Below are positions 49,170-57,776 of a stretch of 64,000 nt of DNA, piece by piece. Every line of letters starts with the position of its first letter. Positions within the stretch are counted from its first letter, which is position 1. The stretch spans positions 1 to 64,000 of the forward strand of contig DAOWCY010000007.1 of assembly GCA_030639305.1 (NCBI GenBank), in the 5' to 3' direction. The position numbers and the translations under genes are program-made. The notes under the pieces are model-generated. The model was not told the origin of the DNA, ran no database searches, and worked only from the letters and a program-made list of their open reading frames with translations. This DNA comes from JAGLQA01 sp023135565. GTDB taxonomy: Bacteria; Acidobacteriota; Aminicenantia; UBA2199.

Positions 49170-49733
49170 ATGGCTAAATGTGCGATTTGTAATTCCCGCA
49201 AAGGGAAAAGACAATGCCCGGTGGTAAATGCGGCGGTATGCAGCTTATGCTGCGGCGAAAACAGGGAAAAAGAAAAATGCGCGGACTGTTCCTATTACAA
49301 TGAAGCCAAACCCGCCCGCAAATACAACGATATTCCCCGGTTTTCTACGCAGACCATGGAAGACCGCACGGACCTGCAGCAGCACTCTGATGTGATCGAA
49401 GGTACGCTTTGTGCTTTTGATCTGAAAGAAGAAATAGATGATCCCACTCTCCTGCGTATCCTCGAATGTTTGCTCGATGATTACTATTTTAAGTCTCCTC
49501 CCTCCCGGGACACAAAGGACAAAATAGGAAAAGGTTATATCAGGGTAAAAGACGCTGTAGACAAAGAACTGGCGGATATCGATGAGGAAACTCTCGTTAA
49601 ACTTCTCGGTGTAATCTATTTTGTTGCCAAACGCCGCAGCCGCGGCGGACGGGAACACATAAATTTATTGCATAACTATGTGGGCGCCCAGGTGGAACCC
49701 GGTCTTCATGTCCGCATGCTCAAAGATACATGA
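49170..49733 (+). CDS. Cys-rich zinc-binding hypothetical protein coupled to a response regulator
   Basis: A 187-residue protein. Residues 4-44 hold eight cysteines in CAICNSRKGKRQCPVV, CSLCCGENREKEKCADC, a zinc-finger-like knuckle of the kind seen in small SEC-C-like and HIT-like modules. The rest (about 60-187) is helical and charged, with no recognised domain (EGTLCAFDLKEEIDDPTLLRILECLLDDYYF). The start overlaps the stop of the response regulator, so the two are probably one functional unit; the helical part might be the effector of the single-domain regulator. Function unknown. Confidence 0.75.
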   Translation: MAKCAICNSRKGKRQCPVVNAAVCSLCCGENREKEKCADCSYYNEAKPARKYNDIPRFSTQTMEDRTDLQQHSDVIEGTLCAFDLKEEIDDPTLLRILECLLDDYYFKSPPSRDTKDKIGKGYIRVKDAVDKELADIDEETLVKLLGVIYFVAKRRSRGGREHINLLHNYVGAQVEPGLHVRMLKDT

Positions 49734-50057
49734 GGGGCAGGCGGCTTACTTTATTATCTTTTTGATTTTATCTGCCAGCCTCTTGCCTCCGGCGGCAGCA
49801 CGCTCGTGGGGTGGCGTTAAGCCGTTGCGCGGCAGGTCCCTGCCGGGGGCCAAACTTTTGTAAAAGTTTGATCAAAACTTCTTATAATTGAGAATCAAAA
49901 GCGCTCTATTGCGGCGAAGCCGCTTATAGAATGCCCGCGCCGCGTCCCGGGGCTTACAAGCGACCGTTTGTAGCGAACGATATAGTCTTATAGTAGAAAA
50001 TACCCGGCTTTCCTATTTTGACAGGCGGCCCCTTATAGGCTCCCCGCTCCGCGGGGC
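49734..50057. other. intergenic interval with a family B repeat
   Basis: A family B copy runs from 49782 to about 49906 (CTTGCCTCCGGCGGC, CAGGTCCCTGCCGGGGGCC, AAACTTTTGTAAAAGTTTG, ATCAAAACTTCTTATAATTG, GAATCAAAAGCGCTC), then GC palindromes to the helicase stop at 50058. The gap lies between converging genes; no separate terminator is clear. Confidence 0.8.
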
Positions 50058-52415
50058 TTAATGATAAAGCTTGTCCAACAACAGCTTGATGATAAAACGG
50101 GCCGCGTCTTTATGATTGTCCGCGGGCCGGATGGGAGGGCCCACACAGGAAGGACAACCACACTCGCAAACGCAGCCGTCGATCACCTCCAGCGTCTTCT
50201 CCAATATGGCTTCGCCTTTCTCAAATATCACTTGCGAAAAACCGATGCCGTTGGGATAATTATCATAAATGTAAATGTTGGGTTCAAAATTGTTCAGTAC
50301 ATTCGTCTCTTGCAGGGCGCTGAGTTTCTTCATGCTGCCGACACTGATTTCCGATTTGGTCAGGTTGTCCTCCACCGCTACTCCCAAATCCCGGGCGTCG
50401 CACATCAAAATCACCGCGGCAATGTGCCTCATCAAATAAGCGATACCGGATACGGCTTCTACTTTTTCTTCCGGGGAAATCTCCACCCTGCCCAACAATT
50501 CGGCTTTGATGCTCATCCAGGAAGCGGTAGAGTGCATCTCCTGCTGGGGCAACTGCAAATTCCCGTCGCCTACGTTCTCGCCGGTGTAAAATTTCAGCTT
50601 CTTAAAACCTACCACCTGGGAAAACACATGCACGTCGCCATGAAAAAAATCAAAGTTCCCTGTACGGCGTTCGTCGAAAACATCGAGCACGGAGATTTTG
50701 GTATAGGTGATTGAATCGGTAAAATAATCGGCGTTGGATTTGCGCACAAAGGCTCTGCGGTTCTCATAATCGAACTCTTCAACCACGTACTGCTCCCCTT
50801 CCAATATATAAATGGCTTTGGGATGCAGGGTCTCCAACGCGGAAGAAAAATCCACGTTGGCAATCACCCGCTCCTCTTCAGTGCGGTCCACCACTACGAA
50901 ATTATCCGACGAAATGCGGTTGATACTGACCGCGTCCGCCGGGTAACCCTGTTCGGTCCAGAACCACTTGTCCTGCTTCTGAAAAAGGATATTGTTCTCC
51001 ACTAAATAATTTAATATCTCTTCTAAATCTTCGCCGCCGAATGACTCGCCTTTCACAAAAGGCAGTTCGAAAGCGGCGCACTTGATGTGCTCGATCAAAA
51101 TAGTCAGGTTGTCCGGGTTGATACGGCCCATTTCCGGGGATTTGCCGGTAAAATATTCGGGATGGTTAACTATAAATTGGTCTACCGGCGACGAAGACGA
51201 AACCAATACGCCGATGGATTTACCGGCCCGGCGCCCGGCCCGGCCGATGCGCTGCCAGGTGGAAGCAATGGTGCCGGGATAAGAAGCCAGCACCGCCGCA
51301 TCTAAAGAACCGATGTCGATGCCTAATTCCAACGCATTGGTGGAAACCACAGCCCTGATTTTTCCCTGGCGCAGGTGGCGTTCGATTTCGCGCCTTTTTT
51401 GGGGCAGGTAGCCGCCCCGGTAACCGCGCACTTTGCCCTGGTCGGCAACCGTTTTTTCAAAATCCTTTTTCAGGTATTTGACCAGGATTTCGGTGATCAA
51501 CCGGGCGTTGGCAAAAGTAATAATCTGCAGGCCGTTCCTTAACAGGATGCCGGCAATCTGCCGGGTTAGGGATATGTAAGACCGCCTGATGCCCAACTGC
51601 CGGTTGACTACCGGCGGATTAATAAAAAGGAGATACTTTTCTCCTGAAGGAGCGCCGTTTTTGTCGATTAGCAGGACGTCGTCTTCTATTATTTTCCCCG
51701 CCAATTCACCGGGATTGGCGATGGTGGCTGAAGACATAATAAACACCGGGTCCGCGCCGTAAAAACGGCAAATCCTTTTTAAACGGCGCATGACATTGGC
51801 TGTGTGGGAACCGAAAACGCCGGTATAATAATGTAATTCGTCGATGATTACGTATTTTAAGTTCTCGAACAGGCTGACCCATTTGGTGTGGTGGGGTAGG
51901 ATGCCCGAATGGAGCATATAAGGATTGGTAATAACGATCTGGGCTTTTTTCCTGATGGCTTTTCTCTGGCTCTGGGGCGTATCGCCGTCGTAGGTGTACA
52001 GGCCCAATTTGTCGCCCATCAATTTGTTGAGTTCGAAAAGTTCGGCCAGTTGGTCCTGGGATAGAGCTTTAGTAGGGAAAAGATAGAGCGATTTGGCTGC
52101 CGGGTCTTTAGTCAGTGCGTCTAAAGTCACCGTGTTGTAGATCAGGGTTTTCCCGGAAGCGGTGGGAGTGGCTGCCACTACGTTTTTATTATCCAGGATG
52201 GCTGAGATGGCTTCGGCCTGATGAGAAAACAGTTTGTCTATGCCTTTTTCCCGGTAGATTTTTACCACCTCCGGGGAAAGCGATCCCGGGTAGTCTGAAA
52301 ATTCCCCGGCAAAAGCGTCGATCTTGACCACTTTGCCGGTAGTGGAGTCGTCGCTTTTTAGTTTTAGGATATCCTCTAAAGACTGTTCGATCTGGAAATC
52401 TTTGTCGTCAAACAC
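50058..52415 (-). CDS. MrfA/YprA-type SF2 helicase with C-terminal DUF1998 zinc site
   Basis: A 785-residue superfamily 2 helicase: Walker A ATPTASGKTLIYN (about residues 79-91), motif II VIIDELHYY, motif III MSSATIANP, motif V STNALELGIDIG, and motif VI QRIGRAGRRAG. The C-terminal DUF1998 domain carries the four-cysteine site VCECGCPSCVGPP. This layout is that of MrfA (YprA), which in Bacillus repairs mitomycin adducts; the paralogous Lhr family is larger. Start: GTG at 52415 behind GGAGG at the correct distance, in preference to any later ATG. The gene is alone in its transcript. Confidence 0.88.
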   Translation of the reverse strand: MFDDKDFQIEQSLEDILKLKSDDSTTGKVVKIDAFAGEFSDYPGSLSPEVVKIYREKGIDKLFSHQAEAISAILDNKNVVAATPTASGKTLIYNTVTLDALTKDPAAKSLYLFPTKALSQDQLAELFELNKLMGDKLGLYTYDGDTPQSQRKAIRKKAQIVITNPYMLHSGILPHHTKWVSLFENLKYVIIDELHYYTGVFGSHTANVMRRLKRICRFYGADPVFIMSSATIANPGELAGKIIEDDVLLIDKNGAPSGEKYLLFINPPVVNRQLGIRRSYISLTRQIAGILLRNGLQIITFANARLITEILVKYLKKDFEKTVADQGKVRGYRGGYLPQKRREIERHLRQGKIRAVVSTNALELGIDIGSLDAAVLASYPGTIASTWQRIGRAGRRAGKSIGVLVSSSSPVDQFIVNHPEYFTGKSPEMGRINPDNLTILIEHIKCAAFELPFVKGESFGGEDLEEILNYLVENNILFQKQDKWFWTEQGYPADAVSINRISSDNFVVVDRTEEERVIANVDFSSALETLHPKAIYILEGEQYVVEEFDYENRRAFVRKSNADYFTDSITYTKISVLDVFDERRTGNFDFFHGDVHVFSQVVGFKKLKFYTGENVGDGNLQLPQQEMHSTASWMSIKAELLGRVEISPEEKVEAVSGIAYLMRHIAAVILMCDARDLGVAVEDNLTKSEISVGSMKKLSALQETNVLNNFEPNIYIYDNYPNGIGFSQVIFEKGEAILEKTLEVIDGCVCECGCPSCVGPPIRPADNHKDAARFIIKLLLDKLYH

Positions 52416-52584
52416 GGTTTACCTCCATAACAGCTTTCGGCATTCGATAGAACCACTTCATATAATTGCACAGGGTTAGCAGGTATTCGAGGAAAACGAT
52501 TGACGCTATTGTTTTCATAAATTACAACGATTGTACCTATGTTAGTGTAGTCTGTACTGTTCATAGCAAACCTTAGCATTCACT

Positions 52585-53187
52585 TTAGTGTTTATAGCGA
52601 CCCATTATATCAGCTTTAGACGTTTCAAACAAAAATTCACCCTCAACCTCAAATAAGAAGGGAATATTAAATTTTATTTTAAACCTGAACTGATCTGGAG
52701 TAGGAGAAAAAGAAGAAAAAAAACCTTTTAAATTCCCTATAATCCCTCCTTTCTCAACTATTTTAAGGAGAATATCTCCAGGATAACCGCCATTATATCG
52801 AGATGCTATATTTCTCATTCTCAAGAACTGACCACCTTTAATAGTATTCGGGATTTTCACATCATATCTATCATCATACATATTTATTCTTTTTGTAAAT
52901 GATCTTCTCATGTTGCTCACCTTCACGGGTAGTTCAACCACTATATCTCGTTTCGTAGCATATAAATTATAGCTTTCTTTCGTCATTAATAAGTACAAAT
53001 CATCTCCTGAGCATCTGTGGTGGAGATGTCGCATGAGTCCTCTAAGTCTGACTTTTTGTCCAAATTTTGTTTCAGGTGGTATGAAGATTCTATATTGTTT
53101 TTCTCCTAATGATAGAATTTCCGCCGCCCCAATTTTCAAACTTTTCTCTGAAATTGGAAATGGTAATATAAGGCATGTTTTATCCAC
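52585..53187 (-). CDS. DnaJ C-terminal-domain-like protein without a J domain
   Basis: A 200-residue protein. Two segments resemble the substrate-binding beta domains of DnaJ/CbpA: YRIFIPPETKFGQKVRLRGL...GDDLYLLM (about 32-70) and YDVKIPNTIKGGQFLRMRNI...GGYPGDILLKI (about 108-145), the usual IPxxxxxGxxIRLxGxG---GDLYV pattern. No J domain or zinc centre is present. A hydrophobic stretch follows at about 165-185. The GTG start has AAGGAG upstream. The AT-rich composition differs from the neighbouring helicase gene, suggesting transfer. It might be a stand-alone chaperone-like binder in an accessory module. Confidence 0.6.
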   Translation of the reverse strand: MDKTCLILPFPISEKSLKIGAAEILSLGEKQYRIFIPPETKFGQKVRLRGLMRHLHHRCSGDDLYLLMTKESYNLYATKRDIVVELPVKVSNMRRSFTKRINMYDDRYDVKIPNTIKGGQFLRMRNIASRYNGGYPGDILLKIVEKGGIIGNLKGFFSSFSPTPDQFRFKIKFNIPFLFEVEGEFLFETSKADIMGRYKH

Positions 53188-53312
53188 TTTTTTAACTCCT
53201 TATCCTTTATTGTTTAATAATCTGTTTTACCCTAAGGTGACCAATCAATCTGCATGATCGGGGATCCACAGCGAAATTTAATCACAATAATAGGTTTTTA
53301 ATTCTAACACTT

Positions 53313-53528
53313 TCAATCATACAACTCTTCCCTGTCAAAAACAAAATCATCAGGAAGTGTGTAAATTCCCTTATCCATAACAGCGAAAAGCTTCTGCTTC
53401 GTTTTGGGCTTTCGTTTATCGTACCCTTTGTACTTCTGGATTATAAATTCGTTAAAATTTATTATACTCTCCTTCGCTTCTAAAGGAAGACCGTTCATGT
53501 CCAGTGTATTCTTCATTTTGAACTTCAT
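53313..53528 (-). CDS. small putative antitoxin-like protein
   Basis: A 71-residue protein. The pattern LPLEAKESIINFNEFI near the N-terminus followed by a basic linker (GYDKRKPKTKQK) and a C-terminal LPDDFVFDREELYD resembles DUF2281/VapB-type antitoxin proteins, which have a helical dimer part and a toxin-binding tail ending DF--PL-D-. No toxin gene (PIN or RelE-like) is adjacent. The ATG at 53528 or 53516 could be used; no strong ribosome site is visible. Probably an orphan antitoxin. Confidence 0.45.
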   Translation of the reverse strand: MKFKMKNTLDMNGLPLEAKESIINFNEFIIQKYKGYDKRKPKTKQKLFAVMDKGIYTLPDDFVFDREELYD

Positions 53529-54202
53529 TTACAGGATACATCATATTTCCCGCGCTGTCAACTATAGAAAAAAAATTCAGAGGCAAAGGGACAGGCAAGA
53601 AAAAGCTGGAAAGCTAAGTAGTCGAAAAAGACCAAATCCAGGAGATGCTGATTGGACCGGTCGATTTGATGTTCAGAAGATCGTTGTCGATGCTTTTAAT
53701 ATCCTATTTGATGCTCCGAAGATCGAGTGCTATCCGCGATTTATAATTTTCGTTGGTCAGCGCCTTTGCTGCCGAATTTGCACTTTTGCACCCACCGCCC
53801 CCTGCCCTTGGCCCTACCGGCAGCCATAAGCAGCATTAATATAATAGAATAAAATATAGAAAACAACAACTATGTATAAAAATTTACTATCGAAAATTCC
53901 CCTGCCACTGAGCAAAACGAAAAATTGTGGCGGCAAAGTTATTGTTTGAACGCATCGCCCAGGAAGTCAGGAAGTAGAAATTCCAGGAAAATTGTTAGAA
54001 AATAAAATTATCTCGATTTTTCCTTGACTATATTGACTTTCTATGTTAAATATTTTAGTTAATCCGCGGACAGGAAGCGGAAAAGAAGCGGAATTGAAGG
54101 ATTTCCACGGAAATGATAATATTAACTGCTAAATTATCGGTAAGCACGGCACTTCGCAGTGGCGGAAGCCTGAAAATTAATTTTATGTAAGGAGAATTTG
54201 AT
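53529..54202. other. gene-poor interval
   Basis: No convincing gene. A segment near 53582 contains AAAGGGACAGGCAAG, similar to the AAAGGGGACAGGCTA motif at 29003. TTGACT (54024-54029), 17 bp, TAAATA (54047-54052) could be a promoter for the small Lys-rich gene at 54203. Confidence 0.45.
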
Positions 54203-54319
54203 ATGGGCGACAAAGGAAAAAAAGATAAAGGCAAACGGGAAAATCAAAAACAAGCCAAACTCACCCAAAAAGAAAAACGGAAACAGAAAAAAGAGAAAAA
54301 AATAGATAAGAGCCAGTAA
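54203..54319 (+). CDS. short Lys-rich protein
   Basis: A 38-residue protein, MGDKGKKDKGKRENQ then a QKEKRKQKKEKKIDKSQ end, with more than half charged residues. The sequence style (MxDKGKKDKGKREEQKKAKLTPKEKRKLKKEK) is one I recognise as a recurring small family in diverse bacteria. The start has a good AAGGAG ribosome site 7 nt upstream. Function unknown; the composition suggests nucleic-acid or acidic-protein binding. Too short for most gene finders. Confidence 0.65.
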   Translation: MGDKGKKDKGKRENQKQAKLTQKEKRKQKKEKKIDKSQ

Positions 54320-54501
54320 ATATAAAAAAGAGAGCGGAATAACCGCAATTCGTTTATCCTGGTATTCAAAATGTGCACAGTGCATGATATTATGACTGTG
54401 TAAAAATGACCGGGAACAGTGTCGCGGCAATTTCTCGGGGAGACCGGACCGGTTTCGGGAACTCTATTGCAACTAAAAACTATTTGCTATAAAATAAAAC
54501 A

Positions 54502-55347
54502 GTGACACTGCGAAAATATCTTTCACACGAACACCCGCTGCGCTTTGCCCACCGCGGCAGTACTATACTGTGGCCGGAAAATACCATGATGGCTTTCCAG
54601 GGCGCGGTAGACTGCGGCTGCATCTATATCGAAACCGACCTGCATGTCACTAAAGACGGCGTTATCGTTATGTTCCACGACGATAACCTGGAGCGCTTGA
54701 CCAACGGCAGCGGGGCTGTCAAAGATCGGTACCGGCAGGATTTACGAAAATTAGACGCGGCTTACTACTTTAAGCCCGCGCAGGGGTTGGCGCCACCAAC
54801 CAAAACCACTCCGCCCCTTCGTGCCGGTGGCGGCGCAGCCCCGGAGAGCAGCGCGGAAGAATTCCCGCTGCGAAATAAAGGCATCCGCATCCCCTCTTTA
54901 GAAGAAGCGATGACCACTTTCCCCGGCGTGATGTTTAATCTCGACCTGAAACAAGCGGGTATAGAACAAATTGTCGCCGATTTTATCAGCTCACACGGTT
55001 TTGAAGAGCGGGTGCTGATAGCCTCTTTCAAAGATAAAAGAGTGCGCCGCTGCCGCAAACTTTTAAAAAACCGCACCGCCTCTTCCGCCGGCTTTTATGA
55101 AGTAGCCCGGTCCTGGGCCGCTTCCAGGGTCGGGAAAAGCCTTAATACTGCGGCTGATGCGCTGCAGGTGCCGGTGCGCCGGGGTAAAACAACCATAATA
55201 GACAAAAAACTGATCGAAGCTGCCCACGCCGGGGGAATCCAGGTGCATGTGTGGACAGTGAATGACCGGGACGAGATGCGGCGCCTCATCGAACTGGGCG
55301 TTGACGGCATCGTTACAGACCGGATCGATCTGTTGGTTTCTTTGTAA
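54502..55347 (+). CDS. glycerophosphodiester phosphodiesterase
   Basis: A 281-residue GDPD-family enzyme that hydrolyses deacylated phospholipids to glycerol-3-phosphate and an alcohol. Catalytic signature: H17-R18 in FAHRGS, E44 and D46 in YIETDLHVTKDG, H59 in MFHDDNLERLT. The C-terminal WTVNDRDEMRRLIELGVDGIVTD is also typical. Residues about 93-121 (KPAQGLAPPTKTTPP, RAGGGAAPESSAEEF) form an insertion absent from most family members; its DNA is palindrome-rich (GGTTGGCGCCACCAACC), so it may be another in-frame repeat. The start is GTG at 54502. A terminator follows at 55358. No signal peptide, so it is cytoplasmic. Confidence 0.9.
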   Translation: MTLRKYLSHEHPLRFAHRGSTILWPENTMMAFQGAVDCGCIYIETDLHVTKDGVIVMFHDDNLERLTNGSGAVKDRYRQDLRKLDAAYYFKPAQGLAPPTKTTPPLRAGGGAAPESSAEEFPLRNKGIRIPSLEEAMTTFPGVMFNLDLKQAGIEQIVADFISSHGFEERVLIASFKDKRVRRCRKLLKNRTASSAGFYEVARSWAASRVGKSLNTAADALQVPVRRGKTTIIDKKLIEAAHAGGIQVHVWTVNDRDEMRRLIELGVDGIVTDRIDLLVSL

Positions 55348-55357
55348 TAAAAACTCC

Positions 55358-55390
55358 AAAGCCCGGGAGGCTCAGTCTTTCCGGGCTTTC
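55358..55390 (+). terminator. intrinsic terminator of the GDPD gene
   Basis: Stem AAAGCCCGG/CCGGGCTTT with loop GAGGCTCAGTCTTT, 10 bp after the stop at 55347. It is followed by about 230 bp without a gene and then the converging DEAD-box helicase gene at 55623. Confidence 0.82.
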
Positions 55391-55622
55391 CCATTTAAAA
55401 GTAGATTCTAAATCCTAATTCGAGATAGAGAAAGAAGTATCGCTAGTGTCTGAGATGGTAGAGCCTCTTTCTTTAATTTTGATCGTATAGCCGGAACCGG
55501 CTGCCGCCGCGCGCCCCCGAAAAGCTCACAGGTATACAGGTATCGAGAGTAGTGTGTTATCGATTAAAATAAATAAATTTAAATTCCCGGACAACCGGTA
55601 AAAGGAGGCTTATGAAGCGTAC

Positions 55623-57284
55623 CTAACCGCCCCGCTTCTTGCCTTTGATAAAAGTCGATATCTTCTTGAAAAAAGACTCCTTTTCGCGCTTGCCTTTGCC
55701 CGCTTCCACTCCGGGAGCTACCTTGAAATCATCACCGTATTTCTTGCGGTAGTATTCCAACCGGTCTTCCATGGTGCCCTTCTTCCTTACCGGACGCTTC
55801 GCCGCTGCCTGGCGGGCAGGTTTCCCTGCTGCTTTACCGGCTTCTTTACCGGCAGCTTTCGGTACTTCACTTTTGGTTTTTTTCTTGTACTGCTCTTTGC
55901 CTGGACCGGGCGCAGGCCTGCGTTTCTTGGCCGGTCTCTCTTCCCGGTCCGGTCTCCCGTCCGGTCTCCCGTCCGGTCTCCGGTCCGGTCTGTCGTCCGA
56001 TTTCCCGTCAGGTCTCCCACCCGGTCTTTTCGGCCGGGCAGACAAAGGTCCACGGTGTTTGGGCGACTTAGAGCGGGTAGGCTTTTCCCGCCCCCGGGAC
56101 TTCCTGCTCCTGTCATACTTGGGCCTGAAATCCATACCGGCGCTTTTATTGGTTTCGAAAAGATCATCATCCGCATACTTAACCGGTATTTTCATGTCGA
56201 TGAAGTTTTCGATGGCCTCGAGATTGTACACATATTCTTCACAGGCCAGGGAAATAGCTTTCCCCGTTTTCCCGGCCCGGGCGGTGCGGCCGATGCGGTG
56301 CACATAATTTTCGCAGTCCCCGGGCAAATCATAGTTAACGATCAGTTCAAGATCGTCGATATGAAGGCCGCGGGCCGCCACATCCGTGGCCACTAAAAAA
56401 GGCAATTGCCCGGCTTTAAAACTTTCCATTATCTGGAGCCTTTTTTTCTGGGGCAAGTCGCCGCTGATATGCAAACACTTGTAGCCGTTGTATTCTAAGT
56501 GTTTGGCTACCTGGGCGGCGGTGCTTTTCATGTTGGTGAAGATCAGGGAGCTTTCGGGCACCTCTTTCTTAAACAGACCCAACAGCAGGTTCAATTTCTC
56601 TTTTTTGGCCACGTGGTAGAGTTCCTGGGTGATTTTGTCCACGGTGACCTGTTCCGGGGCTATTTCGATATTTACCGGGTCATTCATGTTCTCATAGGCG
56701 AGATACCTGGTGTCGGTGTCTAAAGTAGCACTGAAAAGCATGGTCTGCCGTTGATCGTAAGCTGCCATTTTACGCAGCATACGCCTGATATCGGGCAAAA
56801 AGCCCATATCGAAAAGGCGGTCCGCTTCGTCTATAACTAAAAAACCGATCTCCTTAAAATCGAACAGCTTTTTGTGGCTCAAATCCAAAAGCCGTCCCGG
56901 TGTGCCGACCATAACATCTACACCTTTGTGCAGGAGCTTTTCCTGGTGATAATAACCCACACCACCGTAAAAACAACCCACGGTAAAATCGAGATATTTA
57001 CCCAACACTTTGGCATCTTTCTCTATCTGCACCGCCAGTTCCCTGGTGGGAGCGATAATGAGCGCTCTTTTCGGGGGGGACGGGGCGTCGCCGAGAAAAT
57101 GCTGGAATATAGTCAGCAGAAAAACCGCGGTCTTGCCGGTCCCGGTTTGGGATTGGACAGCGACGTCTTTGCCTTTTAGGCTGTGAACCAGGGTTTGTTC
57201 CTGCACCGGCATACATTGAGTATAACCGGCGTCCGCAATCCCTTTTAAAATGTCTTCGTGTAAATCCAACGAGCTAAATTTCAT
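55623..57284 (-). CDS. DEAD-box ATP-dependent RNA helicase (RhlE/CsdA-like)
   Basis: A 553-residue RNA helicase. Q motif FSSLDLHEDILKGIADAGYT at the N-terminus, motif I AVQSQTGTGKTA, Ia PTRELAVQ, Ib TPGRLLD, II VIDEADRLFDMGF, III SATLD, then the second RecA domain with HRIGRTARAGKTG (motif VI). From about residue 390 the chain is a basic, disordered tail including several RPDGRPDG/RPDRRPD units encoded by 12-bp repeats (about 55935-56000). Such helicases unwind structured RNA in ribosome assembly and at low temperature. The AGGAAG ribosome site precedes the ATG; the transcript begins with the conserved leader at 57333-57438, pointing to post-transcriptional control. Confidence 0.92.
   Translation of the reverse strand: MKFSSLDLHEDILKGIADAGYTQCMPVQEQTLVHSLKGKDVAVQSQTGTGKTAVFLLTIFQHFLGDAPSPPKRALIIAPTRELAVQIEKDAKVLGKYLDFTVGCFYGGVGYYHQEKLLHKGVDVMVGTPGRLLDLSHKKLFDFKEIGFLVIDEADRLFDMGFLPDIRRMLRKMAAYDQRQTMLFSATLDTDTRYLAYENMNDPVNIEIAPEQVTVDKITQELYHVAKKEKLNLLLGLFKKEVPESSLIFTNMKSTAAQVAKHLEYNGYKCLHISGDLPQKKRLQIMESFKAGQLPFLVATDVAARGLHIDDLELIVNYDLPGDCENYVHRIGRTARAGKTGKAISLACEEYVYNLEAIENFIDMKIPVKYADDDLFETNKSAGMDFRPKYDRSRKSRGREKPTRSKSPKHRGPLSARPKRPGGRPDGKSDDRPDRRPDGRPDGRPDREERPAKKRRPAPGPGKEQYKKKTKSEVPKAAGKEAGKAAGKPARQAAAKRPVRKKGTMEDRLEYYRKKYGDDFKVAPGVEAGKGKREKESFFKKISTFIKGKKRGG
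55935..56000 (-). repeat. 12-bp tandem coding repeats in the helicase tail
   Basis: Units of the type GGTCTCCCGTCC (plus-strand reading) repeat about five times and encode the DGRP/DRRP series in the basic tail of the DEAD-box helicase. Frame-preserving slippage could vary the length. Confidence 0.75.
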
Positions 57285-57332
57285 GTTTAACTTCCTATCG
57301 ACAATATCAAGTAATCCTATTTTCGTTCCCTA

Positions 57333-57438
57333 TGCCATTACATGGCGTTAAAAAAAAAACATGTTTCACATGTTTCACATATTTCAATTTTCCACCGTCA
57401 GGTGGTTTCTTTCAAGCTTAGTCCTGAAAAAACACTAT
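57333..57438 (-). promoter_or_regulatory. conserved structured 5' leader upstream of the DEAD-box helicase
   Basis: The minus-strand sequence parallels 44894-44990: ATAGTGTTTTTTCA, AAGCTTGAAA, hairpin CCACCTGACGGTGG (57392-57405), TTGAAATATG, a stretch around AAACATGTTT, and hairpin GCCATGTAATGGC (57334-57346), ending about 48 nt before the ATG at 57284. A weak promoter (TTGATA, 19 bp, TACAAT; 57441-57471) places the start at the element's 5' edge. Confidence 0.7.
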
Positions 57439-57471
57439 CTATTGTAGTTTCTTAATATGGAATCTTATCAA

Positions 57472-57776
57472 GCTTTAACAAAAAAAACAACCCCCCAGCG
57501 GCTAAAATCTGATTATTTGCCGCATTCGATTAGCATTGATCATCGATCGCGCCCCTTAATCCCTTCCCCCGTAGTGGGGCCGGAGGTAAGAAATAGTTAT
57601 AAAAAGCTTTATTTTTAAGAAAAAAAAGTGTATATTATCTTCTCGCTCCTTATTTACTTAAAATTTTTTAAGTCACCGAAGTAAAAAATAGGAGGGCTGT
57701 GGCCGGTAATTCTTCCCGGTCTACTTATAGGCGCCCCGCCGGAGCTTAACTAAACCGAAAAACTGGAGGTAAAAAA
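57472..57776. other. interval before the lipoprotein gene
   Basis: About 300 bp without a gene. It contains AT-rich DNA to about 57660, and a GC-palindrome stretch (CGCCCCGCCGGAGC) near 57733. The CTGGAGG ribosome site of the lipoprotein gene is at its end. No terminator or promoter with clear boxes is seen. Confidence 0.5.

Noticed and set aside
53404..53829. A 141-codon plus-strand frame overlapping the antitoxin-like gene
   Set aside because: No ribosome site, mostly antisense to the small minus-strand gene, no recognisable domain, and codon use unlike the neighbours.
54134..54430. 98-codon minus-strand frame with Phe-rich hydrophobic run
   Set aside because: It is the antisense of the Lys-rich small gene at 54203; Lys codons AAA/AAG read as Phe/Leu on the other strand.
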